From: Caproicibacterium lactatifermentans
Lineage (GTDB): Bacteria; Bacillota; Clostridia; Oscillospirales; Acutalibacteraceae
DNA length: 64,000 bases
Reading direction: 5' to 3'
Assembly: GCF_013315815.1 (NCBI RefSeq)
Contig: NZ_CP046051.1
Location: 682,001 to 746,000 of the forward strand
Within the stretch, counting starts at the first letter, position 1, and the number at the start of each line of letters is the position of its first letter. The position numbers and the translations under genes were made by a program. Positions 1-8,279 of the stretch are shown piece by piece. The notes below the pieces were generated by a model. The model had not been told where the DNA came from and made no database searches. It was given only the letters and a program-made list of their open reading frames with translations.

Positions 1-340
1 TGCCGTTGCCGCCAAGGACTACCAGACAGTCCAGCCCCATCTTATTATAGTTATCTTTCATGTTTTTTACTTTGTCAGTGCCGCCTGCCATGGAACGCAT
101 TTGTTTGAAAGGCTGACGACTTGTACCCAAAATGGTACCGCCAAGGTTAATGATACCGGAAAAATCATGAGGTACCATTCTGTGGTAGTTGCCCTCAATT
201 AAACCGCGGTAGCCGTCCTCAATTCCGTAAATAGTAATATCACTGCCGAATGTGCACAGCAGTGCCTTTCCCAGCCCGCGAATGGCTGCGTTTAGTCCCT
301 GACAGTCCCCGCCGCTGGTTAAAACTCCTACTTTTAACAT
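1..340 (-). CDS. pfkA: 6-phosphofructokinase, N-terminal part
   Basis: This is the first ~113 codons of a phosphofructokinase; the rest lies beyond the window edge. It phosphorylates fructose 6-phosphate in glycolysis, in the cytoplasm. The N-terminus shows the PFK signature GVLTSGGDCQGLNAAIR and then GIEDGYRGLIEG and ILGTSR. The last visible residues read VVLGGNG. Typical ATP-dependent PFKs have GGDG at the phosphate-binding turn, so the Asn hints at a divergent or PPi-using clade (inference; later residues are needed). It is downstream of ppk1 on the same strand with a 50-nt gap, so co-transcription is possible. Confidence 0.9.
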   Translation of the reverse strand, partial: MLKVGVLTSGGDCQGLNAAIRGLGKALLCTFGSDITIYGIEDGYRGLIEGNYHRMVPHDFSGIINLGGTILGTSRQPFKQMRSMAGGTDKVKNMKDNYNKMGLDCLVVLGGNG

Positions 341-390
341 TCCAAACACCTTTCTTTTCTGAAAACTGTGAAATACAGAGATGCGCCTTC

Positions 391-2529
391 TCAGCCATCT
401 GTTTTCGCAGGGCTTAAAAGCGGGTGGAAGGGCTTGCTGCGGTCCTGCTCGGCAAGCCGATGCACAGCCTGCCGTGCCAGCTGACTGAATGCAATTTGGC
501 AGTTGCAGGCAGTCTTGCCGCGCCGGTCAATGTGCTCATATTCCTTATTGCTCTTCATTCGGCGGGCGTTGATGTTGTCGTGCAGCATCAGGTCCAGAAT
601 ATCGAAGCTGCGCTGTTTGAGATCCGGGTCCTCGATGGGGAAGACCAGTTCCACGCGGCGGTCAAGGTTACGGGGCATCCAGTCGGCACTGCCCATATAA
701 ATTTTCGGGTCACCCGCATTTTCAAAGCGGAAAATGCGGCTGTGCTCCAGCAGTTGCCCAACAATGCTGATGACCTGAATGTTGTCACTGACGCCGGGAA
801 TGCCGGGAATCAGGCAGCAAATGCCCCGCACAATTAACTGTACGGGCACACCGGCCTGGCTTGCCTTGTACAGCAGGGAGATAATTGCAGGGTCCACCAA
901 AGAATTCACTTTCGCGGTAATGCCGCTGGGCAGGCCCTGGCGGGCGTTTTCGGTTTCACAGCGAATGCGGTACTCGAAGAAACTGCGCAGGCCGTGGGGA
1001 GCCACCAGAAACTTGTTGTACTCCGGCGGGCGGCTGTAGCCTGTCAGCACATTAAACAGGCTGCTGGCGTCAATGCCGAAAGGTTCTTTGCAGGTGAACA
1101 AGCCAATATCTGTATAAATTTTGGCGGTGCTGTCATTGTAGTTGCCGGTGCCCATGTGCAGGTAGCGGTGAATGCCGTCTTCCTCACGGCGGACGACCAG
1201 CGCGATTTTACAGTGCGTTTTCAGTCCTGCCAAGCCGTAAATGACATGGCAGCCGGCCTTTTCCAGCTTTTTTGCCCAGTTGATGTTGTTTTCCTCGTCA
1301 AAGCGGGCTTTCAGTTCCACCAGAACGGTTACCTGTTTGCCGTTTTCGGCGGCCTTGATGAGTGCCGCAATAATAGGGGAATGGCCGCTGACACGGTACA
1401 GCGTCTGCTTAATGGCCAGTACGTTTTCATCTTCGGCGGCCGCACGGATAAAGTTTACCACAATATCAAAGCTTTCATATGGGTGATGGACCATGCGGTC
1501 CTTGTCCCGAATGGCTTCAAAAATATCGGTATAGCCCCAGAAATCCGTCGGCGGATAGACCGGCACAATGGGTTTGAAGCACAGGTTTTCACAGCCGGGC
1601 AGGTTTGCAAATTTAGAGAAAAACGTGAGGTCCAGCGGGCCGGGCAGTTCGTAGATGCTGTGTTTGTCCACGTCCAACATTTCCAGCAGAAAATCCCGAA
1701 TGGCGGGGTCACACTTCTGCAGCAGTTCCAACCGGACGGGTGCACCGCGTTTGCGCTTCTTAATGGATTTCTGTACTTCCATCAGCAGGTCGTCAGATTC
1801 CTCATCAATGTCGAGGTCGCTGTCACGTGTAATGCGGAACGGACAGCACGCCCGAATGTCCCGTGCCTCAAACAGGTGCTCCATGCCATGCATGATGGCA
1901 TTTTCCAGCAGGACAAAGCAGCGTCCCTCTTTGCCGGGCAGCTCCAGATAGCGGGGAAGAATGGACGGCACCTGCACAACGGCAAAGCAGTCCTCTTCGC
2001 CTTCTTTTCCCGCCAGTCGCACCGCAATGTTCAGGCTTTTGTTGGAGAGAAACGGGAATGGGCGACTGCGGTCCACTGCCAGCGGCGTAAGCACCGGAAA
2101 CAGAATTTTATGAAAATACTCTGAAATGTACTCCAGCTGGTCTGAGTCCATTTCTTCGGGGGAAAGGAAGCGAATGCCCTCTTTCTTAAGGGCCGGCAGA
2201 ATAGAGCGGTGCAGGCAGGAATACTGCTTGTCAGTGAAGGTGTGTATTTTTTCGGAAAGCGTACGGTACAGTTCCTTCGGCGTCAGGCCACTGGGGTCCG
2301 GATTGTGATATTTGCTGTTGATTTGGTCCAGGACACCGGCCACACGCACCATGAAGAATTCATCCAGGTTGCTGGCGGTAATGGACAGAAAACGTACGCG
2401 TTCCATTATGGGGTTTTCCTTTTCAAAGCATTCTTCCAGAACACGCGCGTTAAAGTCCATCCAGCTTAACTCCCGGTTGTAGTAGGGCATTGGCTGGGAT
2501 TCTGTTTTTACGGCGGATTTGTCGTTCAT
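391..2529 (-). CDS. ppk1: Polyphosphate kinase 1
   Basis: The 712-residue protein has full PPK1 length and makes inorganic polyphosphate reversibly from ATP. The N-terminal domain begins near YYNRELSWMDFNARVLEE. The catalytic phospholipase-D-like half contains KQTLYRVSG, VELKARFDEENNINWAKKLE and THCKIALVVRRE. The His at about residue 439 matches the family's phosphorylated histidine. GTGNYND and TDIGLF follow it. The ATG is preceded by a GGAGG. It lies 33 nt downstream of a Ppx/GppA homologue on the same strand, pairing polyphosphate synthesis with a polyphosphate or (p)ppGpp phosphatase. Long reading frames on the opposite strand here are codon-bias shadows. Confidence 0.96.
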   Translation of the reverse strand: MNDKSAVKTESQPMPYYNRELSWMDFNARVLEECFEKENPIMERVRFLSITASNLDEFFMVRVAGVLDQINSKYHNPDPSGLTPKELYRTLSEKIHTFTDKQYSCLHRSILPALKKEGIRFLSPEEMDSDQLEYISEYFHKILFPVLTPLAVDRSRPFPFLSNKSLNIAVRLAGKEGEEDCFAVVQVPSILPRYLELPGKEGRCFVLLENAIMHGMEHLFEARDIRACCPFRITRDSDLDIDEESDDLLMEVQKSIKKRKRGAPVRLELLQKCDPAIRDFLLEMLDVDKHSIYELPGPLDLTFFSKFANLPGCENLCFKPIVPVYPPTDFWGYTDIFEAIRDKDRMVHHPYESFDIVVNFIRAAAEDENVLAIKQTLYRVSGHSPIIAALIKAAENGKQVTVLVELKARFDEENNINWAKKLEKAGCHVIYGLAGLKTHCKIALVVRREEDGIHRYLHMGTGNYNDSTAKIYTDIGLFTCKEPFGIDASSLFNVLTGYSRPPEYNKFLVAPHGLRSFFEYRIRCETENARQGLPSGITAKVNSLVDPAIISLLYKASQAGVPVQLIVRGICCLIPGIPGVSDNIQVISIVGQLLEHSRIFRFENAGDPKIYMGSADWMPRNLDRRVELVFPIEDPDLKQRSFDILDLMLHDNINARRMKSNKEYEHIDRRGKTACNCQIAFSQLARQAVHRLAEQDRSKPFHPLLSPAKTDG

Positions 2530-2562
2530 TTTTGGTTCCTCCGTTTGTTTGCTTTTATAAGG

Positions 2563-4110
2563 TTAAATAAGGGTTTGCTTAATTTTCAGTACTGGAGAAA
2601 GGCCGAACACTTCTTTAAAGAAAACGGAGCACTGCTCGAAAGCCCAGTTTTCCAGGTAGATGTTCTGGTTGGTTTCGGCGGTCACGATCATTTGGTCATC
2701 CATCAACCGCACTTTAATAGAATGTATTTTTTGCTTATGGGAAGTATCCAGCGCGTTGGCAAGGCGGAAAATCGCTACCAGTTTGGCAATGACTGTGCGT
2801 TCGGATTCCGGCATGGAAATGTACTCCACTTTACGAAAATCAGGTACAGAATATTCGTTGTAGCAGGCCACATATGCTGTCCGCAAAAGACCGCGGCTGG
2901 TGATGCCGTAGATATCAGTTTGGCGAATAATGTCAAAGCTTGCCTCCAAATGGTCCTTGACCGAAACATAGTGGCCGCACTCATGCAGAATAGCGGCAAG
3001 CTCCAGTTCCAGCCGCTGTTCTTTTCCCAGACCGTGCAGGGGCTTCAGGCGGTCAAACATCGTGCAGGCAATTTGACGGACGGCGTCCGCATGGGCACGG
3101 CTGCAGCGGTATTTGTCCGCAATGCGGCTGGCACAGGAGATAGCGTTGGTACGCACATAGGCGGTGTATTCGGTCCGGCTTTTTGCCTGCAGCAGCTGCC
3201 GCATCAATGCGTCCCACAGACTGACCTTCGGGGAAAACACCTGCTGTGCCGTGGCACCGCGAATGAGCTGCATATAGATTGCCAGCGCAGAATATAAAAT
3301 TTCGGCGGAGTTCTCTGTTACGCCGAACTCCTGTGCGATTCTGTCCGGGCGAAGGGTGCGTACATGTGCGTACAGTGCCTTTATTTTTTGAACGGGAATG
3401 ATGAAAATGCCTTTCTTTTCTTCTACACCGCAGAGTTTGGCAATCAGCTTCATGTCATTGCCGGTCAGAATAATATTGTGCAGGTCAAACTGCGCCATGT
3501 TTTGGTAGACAAAGATAGACCTCAGATATTCTTCCACCACCGTACTGAAATCTTCCGCCTGTTCCTGTACGCTGCCCAGCATATCGTGCAGTTTCAGTGC
3601 ACCTATAGGCAGGTTCTGGGAGTAGACCATGGCGCTGCCGTCATACACAGCGGTGCCGATGGTGCCGGAGCCGATAAAGGCAAACAGGGAACAGCCCGGC
3701 TGCATGACGCCGGCGTTCTGCAGTGCCGTGAGAATCTCCGAATAAATCAGCGTCTTTTCCTCGTCTGCTTCCAGAACGTCTACGTGCAGATTATTCTGTA
3801 CTTTCAGCTGGTCCAGCACAAAGCCGCGGTTTTCCGCTTCTCGCAGTGCCGTGGTGGCCACTGCCCGGTACTGCGTAATGCCATATTCTTTCATCAGGGA
3901 GGTAAAACCTGCCAGTGCATGACTCATTTCCCGGAAACATTCAAAGCTGATTTTTCCTTTGGTGAAAACCTCGTGGCCCAATGCCAGCGGGTAGGCAAGC
4001 CGGTCCAGTTCGCAGATTTTCCCTTTGCACAGCTGGGCGATACGCAGCCGCAGCTCACTGGAACCAATATCAATCACCGCCGCTGCTTTCGGATATTTGC
4101 GTTTGTTCAT
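2563..4110 (-). CDS. ppx: Ppx/GppA-family phosphatase with C-terminal HD-like domain
   Basis: A 515-residue protein of the exopolyphosphatase / guanosine pentaphosphatase family. The N-terminal actin-like fold is marked by VIDIGSSELRLRIAQL, TTALREAENR and LEADEEKTL, whose acidic residues match the catalytic region. The second phosphate loop, usually DIGGGS, reads FIGSGTIGTA. The C-terminal third resembles an HD hydrolase domain, but its motif is ILHECGHYVS, where His-Asp would be expected. Family members degrade polyphosphate or pppGpp; which of these applies cannot be read from sequence, and the altered loop leaves activity uncertain. It is first in the ppx-ppk1 pair. Confidence 0.88.
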   Translation of the reverse strand: MNKRKYPKAAAVIDIGSSELRLRIAQLCKGKICELDRLAYPLALGHEVFTKGKISFECFREMSHALAGFTSLMKEYGITQYRAVATTALREAENRGFVLDQLKVQNNLHVDVLEADEEKTLIYSEILTALQNAGVMQPGCSLFAFIGSGTIGTAVYDGSAMVYSQNLPIGALKLHDMLGSVQEQAEDFSTVVEEYLRSIFVYQNMAQFDLHNIILTGNDMKLIAKLCGVEEKKGIFIIPVQKIKALYAHVRTLRPDRIAQEFGVTENSAEILYSALAIYMQLIRGATAQQVFSPKVSLWDALMRQLLQAKSRTEYTAYVRTNAISCASRIADKYRCSRAHADAVRQIACTMFDRLKPLHGLGKEQRLELELAAILHECGHYVSVKDHLEASFDIIRQTDIYGITSRGLLRTAYVACYNEYSVPDFRKVEYISMPESERTVIAKLVAIFRLANALDTSHKQKIHSIKVRLMDDQMIVTAETNQNIYLENWAFEQCSVFFKEVFGLSPVLKIKQTLI

Positions 4111-4377
4111 TTCTGTATCGCCTGCCCTTAAACAATGTTTTGCGTGTCTGCTATCTATATTATATAATAATCCGTATGGGGATTCAGAAAAATCATGTAA
4201 AAGATTGTAAACCCTGCTGTGTACCGGTGCTTTTTCTGGTTTTCCTCTATAGCTAGATTATACCAATTCTTTTGCGGCGGGGCAAGAAGAATCTTCGGCT
4301 TTTTAACCCCTTTTTGCCAGCATAAAGGGCGCACTTTCATATCTATGTAGTATCTATGCAGAAGGAGGAACAGTGAA

Positions 4378-5202
4378 ATGAAACTGGCACTGATACAGAT
4401 GATAGTCCAGCAGGATAAACAGAAGAACTTAAACCATGCGGCGGCCATGGTAGAGCAGGCGGCCCAAAGCGGCGCACAGATGGCTGTGCTGCCAGAGATG
4501 TTTGTCTGTCCATACGAAAACAAGTCGTTTGTCCGAGCAGCGGAGAAAAAAGGTGACCTCATCTGGCAGACACTATCCCGCATGGCATCCCAAAACCACC
4601 TGTGGCTGGTGGGCGGCAGTTTTCCGGGAGAAGCAGACGGTTGCCTGTACAACAGCTGCTTTATTTTTCAGCCGGACGGCAGGCAGGCCGCGTGCCACCG
4701 AAAGCTGCACCTGTTTGATATTGCTGTGGAGGGTGGGCAATCTTTTCGGGAGTCCGATACCTTTTCTCCCGGCAGCGAGATAACCGTGTTTGATACCGCG
4801 TATGGAAAAATCGGTGTGTGTATCTGCTTTGACTTTCGTTTTCCGGAACTGGCGGGCCTCATGCAGCGGCAGGGTGCCCGTCTGCTGATTGTTCCCGCTG
4901 CCTTCAATATGACGACCGGCCCGGCGCATTGGGAGCTGCTGTTTCGTCAGCGTGCCGTGGACAATCAGCTGTTTACGGCCGGTGCGGCACCTGCACGGGA
5001 CGAAATGGCTCCGTACGTTTCTTACGGCAATTCCATTCTCTGTTCACCGTGGGGCGATGTGCTGGCCCGTGCCGGCAGCGGGGAGGAAATGCTGTTGTAC
5101 GAGATTGACTTTGCTGGGGAAGAGACGGTCCGCCGCCAGCTGCCGCTGCTTTCAGCCCGAAGGGAAGACCTGTATACCCTGCGGCAGACCGGCCAACAAT
5201 AA
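4378..5202 (+). CDS. Carbon-nitrogen hydrolase (nitrilase superfamily, Nit2/omega-amidase-like)
   Basis: The 274-residue protein has the nitrilase-superfamily Glu-Lys-Cys plan: [15 protein letters not shown] supplies the Glu, HRKLHLFDI the Lys, and [14 protein letters not shown] the nucleophilic Cys. YDIRFPEL-like text after the Cys is typical of omega-amidase / YafV enzymes, which hydrolyse 2-oxoglutaramate or related amides. The substrate is inferred. A GAAGGAGG site precedes the ATG. The gene is monocistronic and ends at a strong hairpin, immediately before the left edge of the mobile region. Confidence 0.9.
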   Translation: MKLALIQMIVQQDKQKNLNHAAAMVEQAAQSGAQMAVLPEMFVCPYENKSFVRAAEKKGDLIWQTLSRMASQNHLWLVGGSFPGEADGCLYNSCFIFQPDGRQAACHRKLHLFDIAVEGGQSFRESDTFSPGSEITVFDTAYGKIGVCICFDFRFPELAGLMQRQGARLLIVPAAFNMTTGPAHWELLFRQRAVDNQLFTAGAAPARDEMAPYVSYGNSILCSPWGDVLARAGSGEEMLLYEIDFAGEETVRRQLPLLSARREDLYTLRQTGQQ

Positions 5203-5221
5203 AACATATGCAAATACAACA

Positions 5222-5253
5222 AAAAAGCCGCAGGTCAAAAACCTGCGGCTTTT
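5222..5253. terminator. Bidirectional hairpin terminator
   Basis: AAAAAGCCGCAGGT and ACCTGCGGCTTTT form a GC-rich stem with A and T tails on both sides. It can end the nitrilase gene on the plus strand. On the minus strand it sits 1 nt beyond the tRNA-Ser 3'-end fragment, where a tRNA terminator would be expected. Confidence 0.85.
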
Positions 5254-5254
5254 C

Positions 5255-5267
5255 GTGGCGGAGAGGA
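5255..5267. repeat. Candidate attachment site: 13-bp copy of tRNA-Ser 3' end
   Basis: GTGGCGGAGAGGA is identical, and in the same orientation, to bases 20820-20832, which are the 3' end of the intact tRNA-Ser(GGA) gene on the minus strand. A terminator-like hairpin lies directly beyond it, and conjugative-element debris begins directly inside it. This is the layout left when an element integrates at a tRNA 3' end. The match is short, and the tRNA-Ser(TGA) gene at 56.7 kb carries the same 12-nt end, so the parent tRNA is not certain. Confidence 0.55.
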
Positions 5268-5411
5268 CTATGGCGGCCGGCGGATCTGCAGCAGCGGGAA
5301 GGACGTATTCTGCGGCAGGGAAATGAGAACAAAAAGGTGAAAATATTCCGCTATGTTACAAAAGATACTTTTGATGCCTACAGTTGGTCAATAATTGAAA
5401 ACAAGCAAAAA
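5268..5411 (+). pseudogene. Fragment of SNF2/DEAD-type helicase from a conjugative element
   Basis: The reading frame encodes [19 protein letters not shown] followed by [25 protein letters not shown]. This matches helicase motif VI (QREGR..RQGN) and the downstream segment of the very large methylase/helicase proteins common in clostridial integrative elements. Everything upstream of motif VI is absent, since the fragment starts at the attachment-like repeat. It is interrupted on its 3' side by the group II intron 5' end, exactly after the Lys codon of ENKQK. Confidence 0.75.
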
Positions 5412-6259
5412 GTGCGCCCAGACGCGGTGCAGTGAGAAGTTAAGGTCAAACCACGCAAGACAGCGCGTGAAGCAACCTGCCTAACCGAAAGGCGAAAGCC
5501 GACACGGGAACATAGCACGGCAGGAAAGCGGTAAGTCACCCAAAGGCAATCGGGTGCGACTGAACCGCAATGCTAAGCGGATATAAGGATAAAACTGTGT
5601 TTGTTGAAGGCAAGTTTCGAGTTTCAGTTTTGTTTTTGACGGAGGAAAGTGCCTGAAACCTCTGACACGAGTACAATCGTATAAATTTTTGGTACGATTG
5701 GTTGTCAATAACTCGTGTAACACGCGGGAGAACCCGTAGTAAAGAAACGAAAGCCTATCCGATAACCCGCAATACCAACTCACTGTGCTAACTGGGGATT
5801 GCCTAAGTCGGAACGACTGAAAAGTCTATGCGTAATGCCGCAAGGCGAAAAATCTCAAGACGAAAGTTTAGAGAGATGACGTTGAATATCCGATATGGCA
5901 ACGGAGCCGCCATAGTAGTCCGAGGTTGGGAAAGCCAGCCACATGGCGAGGGGCGGCAGTTACGGCGAGCCAAAATTGAAAGAAATTAGGGAGGAAAACC
6001 TCAAATGGCAGAAATGCTACCAACAATGGAGATTTTGGAGAATATCAGAAAGAATTCAAGCAAAAACAAGGACGAAGTGTTTACGCGGCTATACCGCTAT
6101 ATGCTTCGCAAAGACCTGTACTATGCTGCGTACAAGAATCTGTACGCGAACAATGGAGCGTCAACCCAAGGCGTAGATAGTGATACGGCGGATGGTTTCG
6201 GCGAGGAGAAGATCCAAAATATTATCCAATCCCTTGCCAATGAAACCTATCAGCCTAAT
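5412..6259 (+). mobile_element. Truncated group II intron (5' ribozyme part and start of maturase)
   Basis: The segment begins with GTGCGCCCAGACGCGGTGCA, a classic group II intron 5' end (GUGYG). About 590 nt of structured, non-coding sequence with intron-like GNRA and purine-rich blocks follow, then the maturase start at 6005. The maturase breaks off at about codon 85. No later reverse-transcriptase motifs and no domain V/VI or 3' splice end are present, so the intron cannot splice or move. Its 5' end interrupts the helicase fragment, marking the original target gene. The 3' boundary given is the point where similarity to maturases seems to stop. Confidence 0.82.
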
Positions 6260-6868
6260 GCAGGTTCGGACACACATATACGGAAATTTTTGAAACAGTT
6301 TGGTGTGTCGGATCATGTGATTACTAGGTGCATAAAAGAAAATCGGTTGTATGAGGATAAAGTACATCATGCAATTTTTATTCAGCATGATTTGAATGGA
6401 AATACCGTTGCAGCAAAAAAATATTCTACACTTTCCGGCTATACTGGCTGGTTGAAGAACAGTGATGAAAGTGCGGGATGGATGGTTAAAAATGATGCTC
6501 ATACCTTGTTCGTTACGAACACACCGGTTACAGCTATGCGTGCAATGAGCCAGTATGAAAAAATGGCGAAAAATGCAGATTTCCTTGCAGTAGGAAAACC
6601 CGGTGAAAACGAACCTGCAGACAGTATCAGCAGGCAGGAGTCAAAAATTGTGAATGTCATTATGGGGAGTCCTGAGATTCAAGAAGTTGAAATTGAATCA
6701 TCAATGCCAAATTCACAGGGATTAGTTGATTCGATAAGAAAGTCATTTCCGGAAAAAGACTGTCATGTGATAACATTAAAACCTGTACAAAAATCAGCTG
6801 AAAAGGAAAATATACAGCCCGGCAATAACCTTCTCATACAAGCTGATTCATTAAGTCCGTCGCTTTGA
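6005..6868 (+). pseudogene. Chimeric ORF: maturase N-terminus fused to DUF3991/Toprim-like fragment
   Basis: Residues 1-85 (MAEMLPTMEILENIRKNSSK..., then YRYMLRKDLYYAAYKNLYA and NNGASTQGVDSDTADGFGEE) match the N-terminus of mitochondrial-like-class group II intron reverse transcriptases, up to NETYQPN. From about residue 86 the protein changes to FLKQFGVSDHVITRCIKENRLYE, HAIFIQHDLNGN and STLSGYTGWLKNSDESAGWM. That resembles the DUF3991 plus Toprim primase-like proteins of conjugative elements. The fusion stays in frame for 287 residues. It most likely reflects a deletion that removed the intron 3' half; whether the hybrid is expressed is unknown. Confidence 0.7.
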
Positions 6869-6894
6869 GGTGAAAAATGAATGTTTTTAATTGC

Positions 6895-6922
6895 CGCCCC
6901 CGTAAAAAGGGGCGTTTTTTTT
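6895..6922 (+). terminator. Rho-independent terminator
   Basis: CGCCCC and GGGGCG form a short strong stem followed by eight T residues. It lies 26 nt past the stop of the chimeric ORF. Confidence 0.8.
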
Positions 6923-6963
6923 AGAAACAGGTCTATAATTAAAATATATGAGGTGAATAAGCT

Positions 6964-7587
6964 ATGAGTGAAGAAATGGAGAATCGGCAGATTGTCATCA
7001 ATCCGGATGATCCGGAATCGGTGAAGGAACTTGCAGATTTTGTTGATGCAGTCATGCAGAAAGTCGAACAGAAACGTAAAGAACAACGTCGTGCCAACAT
7101 TGAAAAGAATATTGCATATAGGAAGCAGTTCATAAAAAAATGCCTTGAAAAATACGCAGAATGGAAGTCAATATCAACAATCAATTCGGCTGAGTTTGAA
7201 AATGACCGGCAGTGCTTATCTGTCCTAAACAAAACAGGCAGTGCAGACGACATTTCAAGAGTAATTGCAAAAATTGACTGTGATCCTGCACTTCGGAATT
7301 CTATTGTTGTGCAGCTTGAAAAACTTCTTGAAACTTACGGTGCCGAGTGTGCCTATATTGGAAAAAGTACATCAGAGAGAAAATACAATGTGCTGAAAGC
7401 GTATTACTTTACGATTCCACGGATTAAAATGCCGGACATCATTAAATTGTATCAGACAGAGTTTGGCAGGATCAGCAGCAAAACCAGTACAGTTATGGTT
7501 GACAGGCACACAATTTACCGCGACCTGCGAAATGCAATAAACGATTTTTCGGATTTGTTTTGGGGAGTGTATAATCTTTTTTGTTAA
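6964..7587 (+). CDS. Hypothetical mobile-element protein with C-terminal HTH-like segment
   Basis: A 207-residue, highly charged protein that I do not assign to a named family. Residues 30-60 are Lys/Arg/Glu rich and probably helical. The C-terminus has VDRHTIYRDLRNAINDFSDLFWG, which resembles the last helices of sigma-70 region 4 or ArpU-like phage regulators, so a DNA-binding role is possible. A TATAAT lies near 6930 and a GAGGTG ribosome site precedes the ATG. It is the only apparently intact non-IS gene in the left part of the island. Confidence 0.65.
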   Translation: MSEEMENRQIVINPDDPESVKELADFVDAVMQKVEQKRKEQRRANIEKNIAYRKQFIKKCLEKYAEWKSISTINSAEFENDRQCLSVLNKTGSADDISRVIAKIDCDPALRNSIVVQLEKLLETYGAECAYIGKSTSERKYNVLKAYYFTIPRIKMPDIIKLYQTEFGRISSKTSTVMVDRHTIYRDLRNAINDFSDLFWGVYNLFC

Positions 7588-7596
7588 ATGCTTGTA

Positions 7597-7625
7597 TTGA
7601 CATAATAGACATATAGGAATACAAT
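7597..7625 (+). promoter_or_regulatory. Sigma-A promoter of the antitoxin gene
   Basis: TTGACA at 7597-7602 and TACAAT at 7620-7625 are separated by 17 nt, near consensus, and lie 31 nt before the antitoxin ATG. Confidence 0.7.
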
Positions 7626-7656
7626 AGTGGCAAAATAAGCATACGGGGGTGCATAT

Positions 7657-7855
7657 ATGAAATCCTTACCGTCAAGAGAACTGCGTAACAGTTACCAGAA
7701 AATAAGCGAATACTGCCACAAAACGCATAAACCTATTTGTGTTACCCTGAATGGCTGTGATGATTTAATTGCAATGGACAGCGAATCTTATGAGCACATG
7801 ATGGATTTGCTTGCCTTGGCACAGCAGCTTACATCGGCCAAAGAGGAAAGAGAAG
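7657..7855 (+). pseudogene. Phd/YefM-type antitoxin, truncated by IS insertion
   Basis: The protein MKSLPSRELRNSYQKISEYC..., then KPICVTLNGCDDLIAMDSESYEHM, is the N-terminal DNA-binding part of a Phd/YefM antitoxin. Such proteins bind their promoter and neutralise a RelE/Doc-type toxin. About 66 codons remain. The frame then runs into the left end of the IS3-family element at 7856 and would add IS-coded residues to 7971. The C-terminal toxin-binding part is lost and no toxin gene is recognisable beyond the IS. GGGGTG before the ATG is a plausible ribosome site. Confidence 0.75.
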
Positions 7856-7913
7856 TGAACTGCACCCCATTTGTTAGACAGTATGATATACTGAAAACAA
7901 ATGGGGTGTTTTT

Positions 7914-8279
7914 ATGCCAAAAGGTAAAGCAAAGAAACGATACACAGGAGAATTCAAACAGCAGGTTGTAGAAGCTATGCAAACAGAGAAACTCAGTTAC
8001 AGTGAAGCAGCACGGCAGTTTCACGTGTCTGACCATAAAAGCGTTGCTCAATGGGAACGAATTTATCTGGAAGAAGGACCAGAAGGGCTATATGTGGAAC
8101 GCCGTGGTCGAGCCAGTGCTGCAAGCGGCACTCAGAAAGAACGCAACCCAAAGCTGAACAAAAAGGTAGAAGAAGATTTGATTGCAGAAAACCAACGGTT
8201 GCGTGCAGAGGTAGATTACTTAAAAAAATTGAATGCCTTGGTTTTGGAAGAGGAACGCCGCGACAAAAGGCGCAAGTGA
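7914..8279 (+). CDS. IS3-family transposase OrfA (copy 1)
   Basis: The 121-residue OrfA has an N-terminal helix-turn-helix (YTGEFKQQVVEAMQTEKLSY, then SEAARQFHVSDHKSVAQWER) for binding the IS ends. A C-terminal leucine-zipper-like helix (KKVEEDLIAENQRLRAEVDY, then LKKLNALVLEEER) is typical of IS3-family OrfA dimerisation. An A7 run at 8222-8228 within codons AAA AAA allows a -1 shift into orfB. Confidence 0.92.
   Translation: MPKGKAKKRYTGEFKQQVVEAMQTEKLSYSEAARQFHVSDHKSVAQWERIYLEEGPEGLYVERRGRASAASGTQKERNPKLNKKVEEDLIAENQRLRAEVDYLKKLNALVLEEERRDKRRK

Noticed and set aside
994-2124. Long plus-strand open frame (376 codons) opposite ppk1
   Set aside because: It is a complementary-strand shadow of a well-matched polyphosphate kinase; it has no ribosome site and no family resemblance.
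4255-4330. Hairpin-like GGGG...CCCC and GAAGA/TCTTC pairing between ppx and the nitrilase gene
   Set aside because: Stems are short with no proper T run in the right place for either divergent gene.
5481-5783. 100-codon minus-strand frame within the group II intron ribozyme part
   Set aside because: The region is structured intron RNA; open frames opposite conserved intron sequence are common annotation artefacts.
8051-8227. OrfB frame extended upstream inside orfA of the IS
   Set aside because: This part of the -1 frame overlaps OrfA coding sequence and has no transposase similarity; only the section after the A7 slip site is real.
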